The notes under the pieces: generated by a model
Told to the model about the DNA's origin: nothing
What the model saw: only the letters and a program-made list of their open reading frames with translations
Databases searched by the model: none
Program-made: the position numbers and the translations under genes
Assembly (NCBI GenBank): GCA_963834405.1
Contig: CAWIBX010000007.1
Coordinates: 992,001 to 1,056,000 of the forward strand
Reading direction: 5' to 3'
Source of the DNA: Bog-473 sp963834405
Lineage (GTDB): Bacteria; Actinomycetota; Acidimicrobiia; Acidimicrobiales; RAAP-2
DNA length: 64,000 nt
Part shown: positions 43,731 to 51,240 of the stretch, one piece after another
Position numbering within the stretch: position 1 is the stretch's first letter
Layout of the letters: each line of letters opens with the position of its first letter

Positions 43731-43983
43731 GGACCGTGCGCAGGTCCTCCAGGTCCTCGTCATCGATGCGGAACCCGACCGTCCGCTCCCCCAGCTCCTC
43801 TTCCAGGGCCTCGACGAGCTCAATCAGCGCCAGCGAGTCGGCATCGAGGTCCTCGACGAAGGAGGCACCCTCGGTGATGGTCGACGGGTCCGTCTCGAGG
43901 ATGTCGGCCAGCTGGTCCCGGATCAGCTCGAACACCCCGTTCCGGTCGAGCGGCCCCTGATTCGTGTGGGTTTCGGCTGGCAC
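43687..43983 (-). CDS. acpP: acyl carrier protein
   Basis: Carrier of growing acyl chains in fatty-acid synthesis. Acidic, helical, with the phosphopantetheine site LDADSLALIELV (Ser about residue 50) and a typical EEELGERTVGFRIDDEDLE segment. The GTG at 43983 gives 98 aa; a TTG at 44007 would add 8 residues. It lies between plsX and rnc, a common acpP-rnc neighbourhood. The 76-bp gap to plsX shows nothing recognisable. Confidence 0.9.
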   Translation of the reverse strand: MPAETHTNQGPLDRNGVFELIRDQLADILETDPSTITEGASFVEDLDADSLALIELVEALEEELGERTVGFRIDDEDLEDLRTVRDAVDYVYAKLQAG

Positions 43984-44059
43984 GCCCGGCAGTTTAGGGC
44001 TTGACAACCTGGAACCGCTCGTTTATAACCCCTGAACTGGGCTTTCAGGCGGTTTTGGC

Positions 44060-45112
44060 TCAGGCGGATTCGGCGGTTTCCGCGGCCGGACGCACCGCTG
44101 CCGCCACCTGGTCCACCAGGCCCCGGGCGGCGCACTCGTGGGCCACCAGGACGGCGTTCAGCATGGCGGTGGCGTTCGAGGACCCGTGGCTGATGACGCA
44201 GACTCCGTCGGTGCCCAGCAGCATGGCGCCGCCGGTGTTCTCCGGCTCGAACTGCGCCGCCAGCGGAAGCAGGTGCGGCAGGAGCACCCCGGCCGCCTCC
44301 CGGGTGGCGTCGTCGGTCCCGAAGACCCCGAGCATGGTGTCGAAGAGGAAGCGCAGCGAGCCCTCGAGGGTCTTGAGCGTCACGTTCCCGGTGAACCCGT
44401 CCGTCACGATCACGTCGGCCGGCGAGGGCAGGAGGTCCCGCCCCTCCAGGTTCCCGAGGAATTCGAAGCCCGTAGCGTCGTTCTGCGCCGCCTCGTCGAG
44501 GAGCGCATGCGTCTCCTTCACCAACGGCGTCCCCTTGGACGGCTCCTCCCCGATGGAGAGCAGCCCCGCGCTGGGCGCCTCGGTGCCGAAGCGGGCCGCG
44601 ACGTAGGCGGCGCCCATCTGGGCGAACTGGACCAGCATGGCGGCGGTGCACTCGGAATTGGCGCCGGCGTCGACCAGGACGGCCGGCGTCCGGCCCAGCC
44701 GGGGCAGCGGCGTAGCGATGCAGGGCCGCACGACCCCGGGCAGCCGCCCCATGCGCAGCAGCGCGGCGGCCATGGTGGCCCCGGTGTTGCCGGCCGAGAC
44801 CATGGCGGAGGCCTTGCCGTCGCGCACGAGCTCCGCGGCGCGCACGAGCGAGGAGTCCTTCTTGCGCCGCACCCCGCCGGCCGGGTCCTCGTCCATGGCG
44901 ATGACCTCGGTGCAGGCAACGAGGTCCAGCGCCCGGGTGTCACCCACCTGCTCGGGCGGCCCCACGAGCACGACGGACACGCCGTGCTGCTCGAAGGCCC
45001 GGAGGGCGCCCTCGACGATTTCGCCGGGCGCCTTGTCGCCGCCCATGGCGTCGACGGCGACCGGCAGGGTGGCCAGCACCTCGGGCGACGGACGCTCGCC
45101 CCGGCGGCTCAA
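44060..45112 (-). CDS. plsX: phosphate acyltransferase PlsX
   Basis: Makes acyl-phosphate from acyl-ACP for phospholipid synthesis (with PlsY). 350 aa. Motifs: VDAMGGDKAPGEIVEGA, MVSAGNTGATMAAALLRMGR, VLVDAGANSECT, IVTDGFTGNVTLKTLEG and NTGGAMLLGTDGVCVISHG. The start is TTG at 45112, one base after the rpmF stop. Gene order rpmF-plsX-acpP is the classical fatty-acid cluster. Confidence 0.95.
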   Translation of the reverse strand: MSRRGERPSPEVLATLPVAVDAMGGDKAPGEIVEGALRAFEQHGVSVVLVGPPEQVGDTRALDLVACTEVIAMDEDPAGGVRRKKDSSLVRAAELVRDGKASAMVSAGNTGATMAAALLRMGRLPGVVRPCIATPLPRLGRTPAVLVDAGANSECTAAMLVQFAQMGAAYVAARFGTEAPSAGLLSIGEEPSKGTPLVKETHALLDEAAQNDATGFEFLGNLEGRDLLPSPADVIVTDGFTGNVTLKTLEGSLRFLFDTMLGVFGTDDATREAAGVLLPHLLPLAAQFEPENTGGAMLLGTDGVCVISHGSSNATAMLNAVLVAHECAARGLVDQVAAAVRPAAETAESA

Positions 45113-45113
45113 G

Positions 45114-45293
45114 TCAGTCGACCTCTATCGCTTGGCGACCCTTGTACCAGCCGCAGCTGGGGCAGACGACGTGCGGGGTCTTGGCCGCCTGGCAGTGCGG
45201 GCACACGCTGCGCGGCGGGCGGCCCAGCCGCCAGGCGGCGGCCTGGTGGCTGCGGCCCTTGGCCTTGGACTTCTTCTTCTTCGGGACGGCCAT
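45114..45293 (-). CDS. rpmF: 50S ribosomal protein L32
   Basis: 59 aa. Starts MAVPKKKKSKAKGRSHQAA, the L32 signature, and has a four-Cys zinc ribbon CPHC ... CPSC, so this is the zinc-binding form. Ends AIEVD with TGA, one base before the plsX TTG. Clear and complete despite small size. Confidence 0.95.
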   Translation of the reverse strand: MAVPKKKKSKAKGRSHQAAAWRLGRPPRSVCPHCQAAKTPHVVCPSCGWYKGRQAIEVD

Positions 45294-45349
45294 GGACGGT
45301 CTCCAGGAATCGAGAGGTGGTTCCGGGCGCGCCGACCCGGGCGGGACGG

Positions 45350-45883
45350 CTAGCGGAGCACGTCGAGGTTAGCCCAACGGGGGTCCCTCGGGGCAACGCA
45401 GCCGCAGGGCCCCTCGTTGCGGTTGGCCCCACATTGGGGGCACAGGCCGGCGCAGTCCTCGCGGCACAAGGGGGCCATGGGCAGCTCGAGCACCAGGGCG
45501 TCGCGCACCAGCGGGCCGAGGTCGATGTGGTCGGCGACGATCGGGTAGAAGTCCTCGTCCGCGGTCGTCCCGCCGGTGGGGTCGCCGAACCGCTCGTGCA
45601 CCTTGACCTTGAGCACGCCCGACACCGGCTCGGCACAGCGCCGGCAGATGCCCTCCCAGGGAGCCGTCACCGTCCCCACGGCCTCCAGGCCGCCTTCGAA
45701 GGGCGTCAGCGTCACGTCCACCTCGGCCTCAGCGCCGGCGGGCACCACGCCGCGCCCCGAGTCGATGCCGGCCTCGCGCAAGGGCCCGGCGAGGGCCACC
45801 TCGCCGCGGCGCACCACGTGCTCGGTCCGGCCGTGCGACCGGCGCAACCGGCCGACGGGGACGACGAAGGGCTCGATGGTCAT
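45350..45883 (-). CDS. DUF177 family protein (YceD-like)
   Basis: 177-aa protein with the DUF177 four-Cys arrangement: CRRCAEPVSG, then LCREDCAGLCPQCGANRN. The family (YceD) sits before rpmF in most bacteria and is linked to 23S rRNA/ribosome biogenesis. ATG at 45883 follows AAGGAGGAG closely. Upstream at 45905-45946 lies a 15-bp tandem repeat. Lies 56 bases before rpmF. Confidence 0.9.
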   Translation of the reverse strand: MTIEPFVVPVGRLRRSHGRTEHVVRRGEVALAGPLREAGIDSGRGVVPAGAEAEVDVTLTPFEGGLEAVGTVTAPWEGICRRCAEPVSGVLKVKVHERFGDPTGGTTADEDFYPIVADHIDLGPLVRDALVLELPMAPLCREDCAGLCPQCGANRNEGPCGCVAPRDPRWANLDVLR

Positions 45884-45904
45884 GACGGCTCCTCCTTCCC
45901 GCTC

Positions 45905-45946
45905 CTGCACGCCTGATTCCTGCACGCCTGATTCCTTCACGCCTGG
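45905..45946. repeat. 15-bp tandem repeat
   Basis: CTGCACGCCTGATTC occurs twice exactly (45905-45919, 45920-45934), with a third partial unit to 45946, in the gap between the DivIVA-like gene and the DUF177 gene. In the minus direction it would translate as GV-QES-type repeats, but no start supports this. Confidence 0.7.
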
Positions 45947-45965
45947 TCCCGCGCCCTCGGGTCCG

Positions 45966-46527
45966 TCAGGACTGGTCCTGGTCGAAGAAGCCGTCCTCCT
46001 CCGGCGCGGCACGCTCGTCGGCCGTGGCCTCGACGAGCGGCGCCGCCAGCCTGGCCCGGCCCGCCTGCACCGTCCGCGTGAGGCGGTCCAACACGATCTC
46101 CATACCCGCCAGCTTCTGGTCGACGAAGTCCTCGGCCTGGTGGCGCAGCGTGCGCGCCTCCTCGTTGGCGTCGTCGAGGATGCGCTGGGCCACGGCGTTG
46201 GCCTGGCGCACGATCTCGGTGCGCTGCACCATGTGCTCGGCCTGCGCCCGCACCTCGTCCATGAGCGCCTCGGCCTCGCGTGTCCGCTCCGCCATGAACT
46301 CCTCGCGCTCGCGCAGCAACCAGCGGGCCTGGCGCAACTCCTCGGGGAGGCTGTCCAGCGCGGCCTGGACGAGCGACAGCACCTCTTCAGCGCGACACCA
46401 TGACGGACGAGGACAGCGGCATCGACTTGGCCGCGGCGACGAGGTCGAGCAATTGGTTGAGGACGGACTCGATCCCGATCTCCTCGATCGGTTGCTCCTC
46501 ATCCACCTCGAGGAAGCGGTCGCTCAC
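45966..46527 (-). CDS. DivIVA/ATP-synthase-b-like coiled-coil protein, frameshifted
   Basis: Starts at GTG 46527, overlapping the coaD stop (GTGA). The first frame gives EEQPIEEIGIESVLNQLLDLVAAAKSMPLSSSVMVSR and stops at 46387. The family continuation (AEEVLSLVQAALDSLPEELRQARWL and a long charged coiled coil ending in QAGRARL) is in another frame to 45966. Two bases (GC) appear to be missing in the GCGC at about 46390-46395. Such coiled-coil proteins next to coaD in actinobacteria are thought to act in cell growth or division. Likely one protein of ~187 aa if intact. Confidence 0.75.
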
Positions 46528-47018
46528 TGCTTCGCCCTTCCCTCCTCGTATTTGGCCGCCAGGGCCTTGGCCACCGGCTCGGGGACGAAGGCCGACACGT
46601 CGCCGCCGAAGCGCCAGACCTCCCGCACGAGCTTCGAGGCGACGAACGACCATTCGGGGCTCGTCGGGATGAAGATCGTCTCGACCCCCGTGAGGTGGTT
46701 GTTCATCTGGGCCATTTGCATCTCGGCTTCGAAGTCCGAGACCGCCCGGAGGCCCCGGATGATGGCGTCCGCGCCGACCTCTTCGGCGACCCAGACCGTG
46801 AGGGTCGACATCGACACGATGGAGACGCCGGGGAGATGCGCCGTGACGTCCTCGAGCAGGGCCTGGCGCTCTTTGAGGCTGAAGAGCTGCGCGCCTTTCT
46901 GGGGGTTGCGCACCGCGGCCACCACGACCTTGTCGAAGAGGCGGCTGGCGCGCTCGACGATCTCGAGGTGTCCGTTGTGGAAGGGGTCGAACGACCCGGG
47001 GAAGAGCCCGACCTTCAT
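46524..47018 (-). CDS. coaD: phosphopantetheine adenylyltransferase
   Basis: Fourth step of CoA synthesis (4'-phosphopantetheine + ATP). 164 aa nucleotidyltransferase fold with GLFPGSFDPFHNGHLEIV (the HxGH motif), RGLRAVSDFEAEMQMAQMN, and the second ATP loop in SPEWSFVASKLVREV. ATG overlaps the rsmD stop (ATGA). Confidence 0.96.
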   Translation of the reverse strand: MKVGLFPGSFDPFHNGHLEIVERASRLFDKVVVAAVRNPQKGAQLFSLKERQALLEDVTAHLPGVSIVSMSTLTVWVAEEVGADAIIRGLRAVSDFEAEMQMAQMNNHLTGVETIFIPTSPEWSFVASKLVREVWRFGGDVSAFVPEPVAKALAAKYEEGRAKQ

Positions 47019-47551
47019 GAGGCGGACCCGCTGCGCTGAACCACGGTGACGAGCGTACTGCCGTACCGCCGCTCCTTCGCGACCACCCAATCCTCGGGGA
47101 GCACGATCGGCGACGACGATTCCGTGACGACGACGCCGGCCCGCAGGGCGCCCAACAGCGCCGGCCAGTCCTCGAAGTCGTAGGGCGGGTCGCAGAGCGC
47201 GAGGTCGAAGGCGGGGGCGGCCGGCCCCTGCAGCCAGCCGGGCAACGCGGCCCGCACCAGGGTCACCGGCTCCTCGCTCAGCCCAACCGCCGTGAGGTTG
47301 TGGCGCACCGCATCGAGGGCGGCCGGGTCGAGGTCGACGAAGGTGACCGAGGCGGCCCCCCGGGACAGCGCCTCGACGCCCAGGGCGCCGCTCCCGCAGA
47401 ACAGGTCGACCACCGAGAGGCCCTCGACGCCGCCCCGGGACCCCAGGATGTCGAAGATCGACTCGCGCACCCGGTCCGAAGTCGGGCGGACGGAGCGCGG
47501 CAGCTTGGCCGCCAGCCGGCGCCCGCGGCTCCGGCCTCCGATGACGCGCAT
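47015..47551 (-). CDS. rsmD: 16S rRNA (guanine966-N2)-methyltransferase
   Basis: SAM-dependent methyltransferase of the RsmD family, 178 aa. N-terminal basic signature RVIGGRSRGRRL, then RPTSDRVRESIFDIL, SAM motif I VVDLFCGSGALGVEALSRGA and catalytic motif IV LCDPPYDF. First gene of the rsmD-coaD pair, the usual order. Starts 81 bases from the divergent GNAT gene. Confidence 0.94.
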   Translation of the reverse strand: MRVIGGRSRGRRLAAKLPRSVRPTSDRVRESIFDILGSRGGVEGLSVVDLFCGSGALGVEALSRGAASVTFVDLDPAALDAVRHNLTAVGLSEEPVTLVRAALPGWLQGPAAPAFDLALCDPPYDFEDWPALLGALRAGVVVTESSSPIVLPEDWVVAKERRYGSTLVTVVQRSGSAS

Positions 47552-47631
47552 CGGCCCCAGACTACGGGCGCTCGAAGCCGGACCAGAGGAGGGCAGAGCA
47601 AAGGAGGGCAGGGCAGAGGCAGTATCGGGGG

Positions 47632-48114
47632 GTGTCCGGCGCGGACGTCCACCTCCGACCGTTTCAGGAGCCCGACCTCGAGCTGCTCAATCGCTTCGCG
47701 AGCGACCCGACGTTCTCGGCGCCCTTCGAGTGGTCCGGATTCCGCGCCATCGGCCCCCTACGGGAGCGGTGGAGGGAGGACGCCTTCCTCGAGAGGAATC
47801 CCCACTTCCTGGTGGTGGCGGCAGATGCAGACGATGCGGCGCTCGGGTGGGTCATGTGGGAACGGCCGTATCGAGGAATGGGGAGAACCGGCGTCTGGGT
47901 GATCGGCATCCTTCTCGCCCCGGAACATCGAGGCAGGGGTTGGGGCACGGCCGCGCAACGGCTCCTGACGGACCACCTGTTCGACACCACGACGGCGCAC
48001 CGCCTCTGCGCGCTCACCGAGTCGGACAACACGGCGGAGCAGCGTGCGCTCCAGAAATGCGGCTTCCGGCAAGAAGGCGTCCTCCGAGAATCCGGCTTCG
48101 TCAGAGGTGACTGA
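47632..48114 (+). CDS. GNAT N-acetyltransferase with in-frame stop at a conserved Trp
   Basis: RimJ/RimL-like acetyltransferase: VHLRPFQEPDLELLNRF, acetyl-CoA loop LAPEHRGRGWGTAAQ, and RALQKCGFRQEGVLRES. The frame reads GFVRGD then TGA at 48112-48114. It continues without shift as RDVAVYGLLRAEWDGV to a TAG at 48163-48165. In this family GFVRGxWRDVxxYGLLRxEW is the normal ending, so the TGA replaces a TGG (Trp). The product loses the last strand. Start GTG at 47632. Confidence 0.8.
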   Translation: MSGADVHLRPFQEPDLELLNRFASDPTFSAPFEWSGFRAIGPLRERWREDAFLERNPHFLVVAADADDAALGWVMWERPYRGMGRTGVWVIGILLAPEHRGRGWGTAAQRLLTDHLFDTTTAHRLCALTESDNTAEQRALQKCGFRQEGVLRESGFVRGD

Positions 48115-48166
48115 CGCGACGTCGCGGTCTACGGGTTGCTGCGCGCGGAGTGGGACGGGGTGTAGC

Positions 48167-48721
48167 TCAGACGGCGCGGCCCGCAAAGGCCAGGAGCCTC
48201 ACTTGGGCGTCGGCTCCGTCGGGCGGATGGAGTTTCGGGGCGAACCCGCCCGGCCGGCGGATGGCGTCGTCTATCGGCGTCAGGAACGCCAAGGCCTTTT
48301 CCGCGGCGTCCGCGTCCAACGTGTCGTCCTGGCCCGTCGCCCGGGCGAGGTCCCAGGTGTGGAGGAGCGTGTCGGTGCACAGGAGCCGGCCGACGAGCGA
48401 CTCGAAGGGCTGCTCGCCGAACATCCCGCCCACCGTCTTCGACGCCAGCGACGGCTCCGTCAGCGCGGTGCCCACCGCTTCGGTGGCCGCGCTCCAGGCA
48501 GTGGCGACGTCGGCGTCAGGGCCGAGCTCGTCGGCGGCCACGTCGCCCAAGGTGGCGCGCACCCGCCGGTGCGTGTTGACAACGTGCAGGGCGACGTCTC
48601 GCGCCGTCCATTCACTGCACGGCGAGGACGACGACCACGTTTCGGGTGGTACCCCACGCAGCGTCGTTTCGAACCCGTCGGCAACGCGTGCGTAGCGATC
48701 ACTGACCTCGGACATCGACAT
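48167..48721 (-). CDS. TIGR03086 family metal-binding protein (DinB-like)
   Basis: 184-aa four-helix metal-binding protein: YARVADGFETTLRGV, CSEWTARDVALHVVNTHRRV (first His ligands), then LLCTDTLLHTWDLARATG (second ligand region) and a C-terminal PxDAxxRxPGGFAP pattern typical of TIGR03086. Likely a mycothiol-linked transferase-fold protein; function unknown. Start at ATG 48721. Converges tightly with the GNAT gene: its last base is 2 bases from the GNAT TAG. Confidence 0.82.
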   Translation of the reverse strand: MSMSEVSDRYARVADGFETTLRGVPPETWSSSSPCSEWTARDVALHVVNTHRRVRATLGDVAADELGPDADVATAWSAATEAVGTALTEPSLASKTVGGMFGEQPFESLVGRLLCTDTLLHTWDLARATGQDDTLDADAAEKALAFLTPIDDAIRRPGGFAPKLHPPDGADAQVRLLAFAGRAV

Positions 48722-48807
48722 CACGATAGGTCTGGACACGTGTGAGCGATCAGCGCATCGGGAAGAGCTGGTCAACGGGGGCTCTCCGCGCCTGAAACGA
48801 TGTCCCG

Positions 48808-49029
48808 TTACGGCCTGACGACCGAGGCCGGAAACTCGGCAAGCCGACGGATGGACGCCCCCGCGTTGTCCGCCACGCGGATCATGTCATCGCGGATCTT
48901 GGCTTCCTTGGCCACGCGCTCCGAGCTCAGACCGACCACCACGAGCGCAGCGCCGACCTCTCCATCGTGGCCCGCTCGGTACTTCTCCATTGCCCCTGTC
49001 GCCCTCGTTTCATCCTCGTTGTGTGTCAT
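48808..49029 (-). CDS. small hypothetical protein
   Basis: 73 aa, with a strong GGAGGAGAC just before the ATG at 49029. Charged N-terminus, then GEVGAALVVVGLSSERVAKEAKIRDDMIRVADNAGASIRRL, probably helical. No family recognised. It begins 27 bases after the recG stop on the same strand, so it may share the recG message. Confidence 0.55.
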   Translation of the reverse strand: MTHNEDETRATGAMEKYRAGHDGEVGAALVVVGLSSERVAKEAKIRDDMIRVADNAGASIRRLAEFPASVVRP

Positions 49030-49056
49030 GTCTCCTCCGGGAGACCTTGAAGACGC

Positions 49057-51240
49057 CTAACTCTTGAAGAGGTACTCCCCCTCGTCCTCGCTCAGCAGCA
49101 GCTTGACCTCGTCGGCGAGGTCGGGGTTCGCCGCCAGTACCGGGTCGTCGTCGACCAGGGCGGTGGCCACCCGACGCGCATCGTCGAGAAGGGCGAGATC
49201 GCCCGGGTCGGTGAGCGACGCGAGGCGCAGGTCGCTCTGCCCCTTCTGGCGGGCCCCCAGCAGGGTGCCCTCGCCGCGCAAGCGGAGGTCGGCCTCGGCC
49301 AGCGCGAAGCCGTCGGTGGAGCCGGCCACCGCGGCGAGGCGCTCGTTGCCCTCTTCGCCGCCGAGCAGGTAGCACCAGCTGGCCGCCGTGCCGCGGCCGA
49401 CGCGGCCGCGCAGCTGGTGGAGCTGCGCGATGCCGAAGCGGTCCGCGTTCTCGACGACCATGACGGTGGCCTCGGGCACATCGACGCCGACCTCTATCAC
49501 CGTGGTGGCCACCAGCACCTGGAGGTCGCCCGCCCGGAAGCGCTCCATGGTCTCCTCGCGCCGGGCCGCCGGCATCTGCCCGTGCACCAGGCCGACGCGC
49601 AGGCCGGCCAGCTCGCCGCCGGGCGCCGACAGCCGCTCGAACTCCTCGGTGGCCGACTTGGCCAGCACGCGCTCGGAGTCGCCGACGAGCGGACACACGA
49701 CGAAGGCGCGGTGGCCCGCCGCCGCCTGGGCGCGCACCGTGTCCCAGGCCTCCTTCTCGTTGGCGTGCGGCTGCTTGGGGTCGGAGTCGCCGGGCAGCCA
49801 GACGGTGGTGATGGGGACGCGGCCGGGCGGCATCTCGTCGAGGGTGGTCAGGTCGAGGTCGCCGAAGATGACCATGGCGGCCGTGCGCGGGATCGGCGTC
49901 GCCGTCATGACGAGCAGGTCCGGGTCGCCCGGGCCCTCGGACCCCTTGGCCCGCAGCGACGCCCGCTGCTCCACGCCGAAGCGATGCTGCTCGTCGATGA
50001 CCACCGCGCCGAGCGATGCGAACGTCACCTCCTCGGTCAGCAGCGCGTGCGTGCCGACCACGATGCCGATGTCCCCCGCCGCCAGCCCCTCGAGCACGGC
50101 GGTGCGCGCCTTGCCCTTGACCCGGCTTGTGAGCAGCTCCACCCGCACCTCGCCGCCCGCCATGCCACCCGGCCCCTCGAGGTCGCCGAGCAGCGCCCGC
50201 ACGGCCGCGAAGTGCTGCTCGGCCAACACCTCGGTCGGGACCATGAGCGCGCCCTGGTGCCCGCCCTGCACGGCGGCCAGCAGCGTGGCCAGGGCGACGA
50301 CCGTCTTGCCCGAGCCGACGTCGCCCTGGAGCAGGCGGTGCATCGGGAAGGGCCCCGCCATGTCCGCCACGATGACGGCGAGCGCCTGGCGCTGGGCGCG
50401 GGTGAGCTCGTAGGGCAGGCCGGCGAGGAATCGAGCGACGAGCGTGCCGGTGACGGCGCCGGTGACCTCGCGCGGGGACACGTCGTGGCGCAGCGCCCGG
50501 GCGTCGGTCTCGAAGGCGCGCCGGCGCAGCACGAGCGCGAGCTGCAGGCGGAACAGCTCATCGAAGACGAGGCGGCGCCGGGCGCGGTCGCGCGCCTCGA
50601 ACGACTCGGGCAGATGGATGGCCTGGAACGACTCGGTGCGTCCCCCCAGATGGAGCGACGTCCGCCACTCCTCGGGCAGCGGGTCGGCGAAGTCGCCCGC
50701 CCGCCGCAGCGCCTCCTCCACGAAGGCGCCGATCTCCCAGCTGGTCAGGCCCACCTTCTCCGAGGCGGGGTACACGGGCAGGATGCGGAGCGTCCGGCGG
50801 CCCGGCGTCACGCCCGCGACCACGTCGACGACCGGGTTGGCCATCTGGCGGCTGCCCCGGTACTCGGTCACCTTGCCGAAGAAGATCGCCTCCGAACCCG
50901 CCTCGAGCTGCTTGGCCCGCCACGGCTGGTTGAAGAAGACGATCTTGAGACGGCCGGTGCCGTCGCGCACGACGACGTCGACGACGGCCCGCCCGGTGCG
51001 CGCCCGGCGCGCGTGCGCCGACTGCACGCTCGCCAGGACCGCCGCCTCGTCGCCCACGACCAGGTCCGAGACGTCCGCCTGGCGGGTGCGGTCGATGTAG
51101 CGGCGCGGGTAGGTGGTGAGCAGATCGAGGACGGTGTCGATGCCGAGGTCGGCCAGCATCTTCGTGCGCCGCTCCGACACCCCGTGGAGCCGCGTCACGT
51201 CGATGGCGCTCAGGGCGCTGAGCGTGCGGCCGCTACTCAA
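49057..51240 (-). CDS. recG: ATP-dependent DNA helicase RecG
   Basis: Branch-migrating helicase that rescues stalled forks. 727 aa. Wedge/OB domain (RYIDRTRQADVSDL ... KIVFFNQPW), Walker A LLQGDVGSGKT, DEQH box VIDEQHRFGVEQR, TATPIPRT motif III, and C-terminal helicase motifs VCPLVGDS, VGLVHGQM, ATTVIEVGVDVPEA, QLRGRVGRG. Start TTG at 51240 overlaps the stop of the upstream kinase gene. Confidence 0.95.
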   Translation of the reverse strand: MSSGRTLSALSAIDVTRLHGVSERRTKMLADLGIDTVLDLLTTYPRRYIDRTRQADVSDLVVGDEAAVLASVQSAHARRARTGRAVVDVVVRDGTGRLKIVFFNQPWRAKQLEAGSEAIFFGKVTEYRGSRQMANPVVDVVAGVTPGRRTLRILPVYPASEKVGLTSWEIGAFVEEALRRAGDFADPLPEEWRTSLHLGGRTESFQAIHLPESFEARDRARRRLVFDELFRLQLALVLRRRAFETDARALRHDVSPREVTGAVTGTLVARFLAGLPYELTRAQRQALAVIVADMAGPFPMHRLLQGDVGSGKTVVALATLLAAVQGGHQGALMVPTEVLAEQHFAAVRALLGDLEGPGGMAGGEVRVELLTSRVKGKARTAVLEGLAAGDIGIVVGTHALLTEEVTFASLGAVVIDEQHRFGVEQRASLRAKGSEGPGDPDLLVMTATPIPRTAAMVIFGDLDLTTLDEMPPGRVPITTVWLPGDSDPKQPHANEKEAWDTVRAQAAAGHRAFVVCPLVGDSERVLAKSATEEFERLSAPGGELAGLRVGLVHGQMPAARREETMERFRAGDLQVLVATTVIEVGVDVPEATVMVVENADRFGIAQLHQLRGRVGRGTAASWCYLLGGEEGNERLAAVAGSTDGFALAEADLRLRGEGTLLGARQKGQSDLRLASLTDPGDLALLDDARRVATALVDDDPVLAANPDLADEVKLLLSEDEGEYLFKS

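Noticed and set aside
48112..48114. Genetic-code change with TGA read as Trp
   Set aside because: TGA ends many complete conserved genes here (fumC relatives, rpmF, rpsP, coaD), so genome-wide recoding is excluded.
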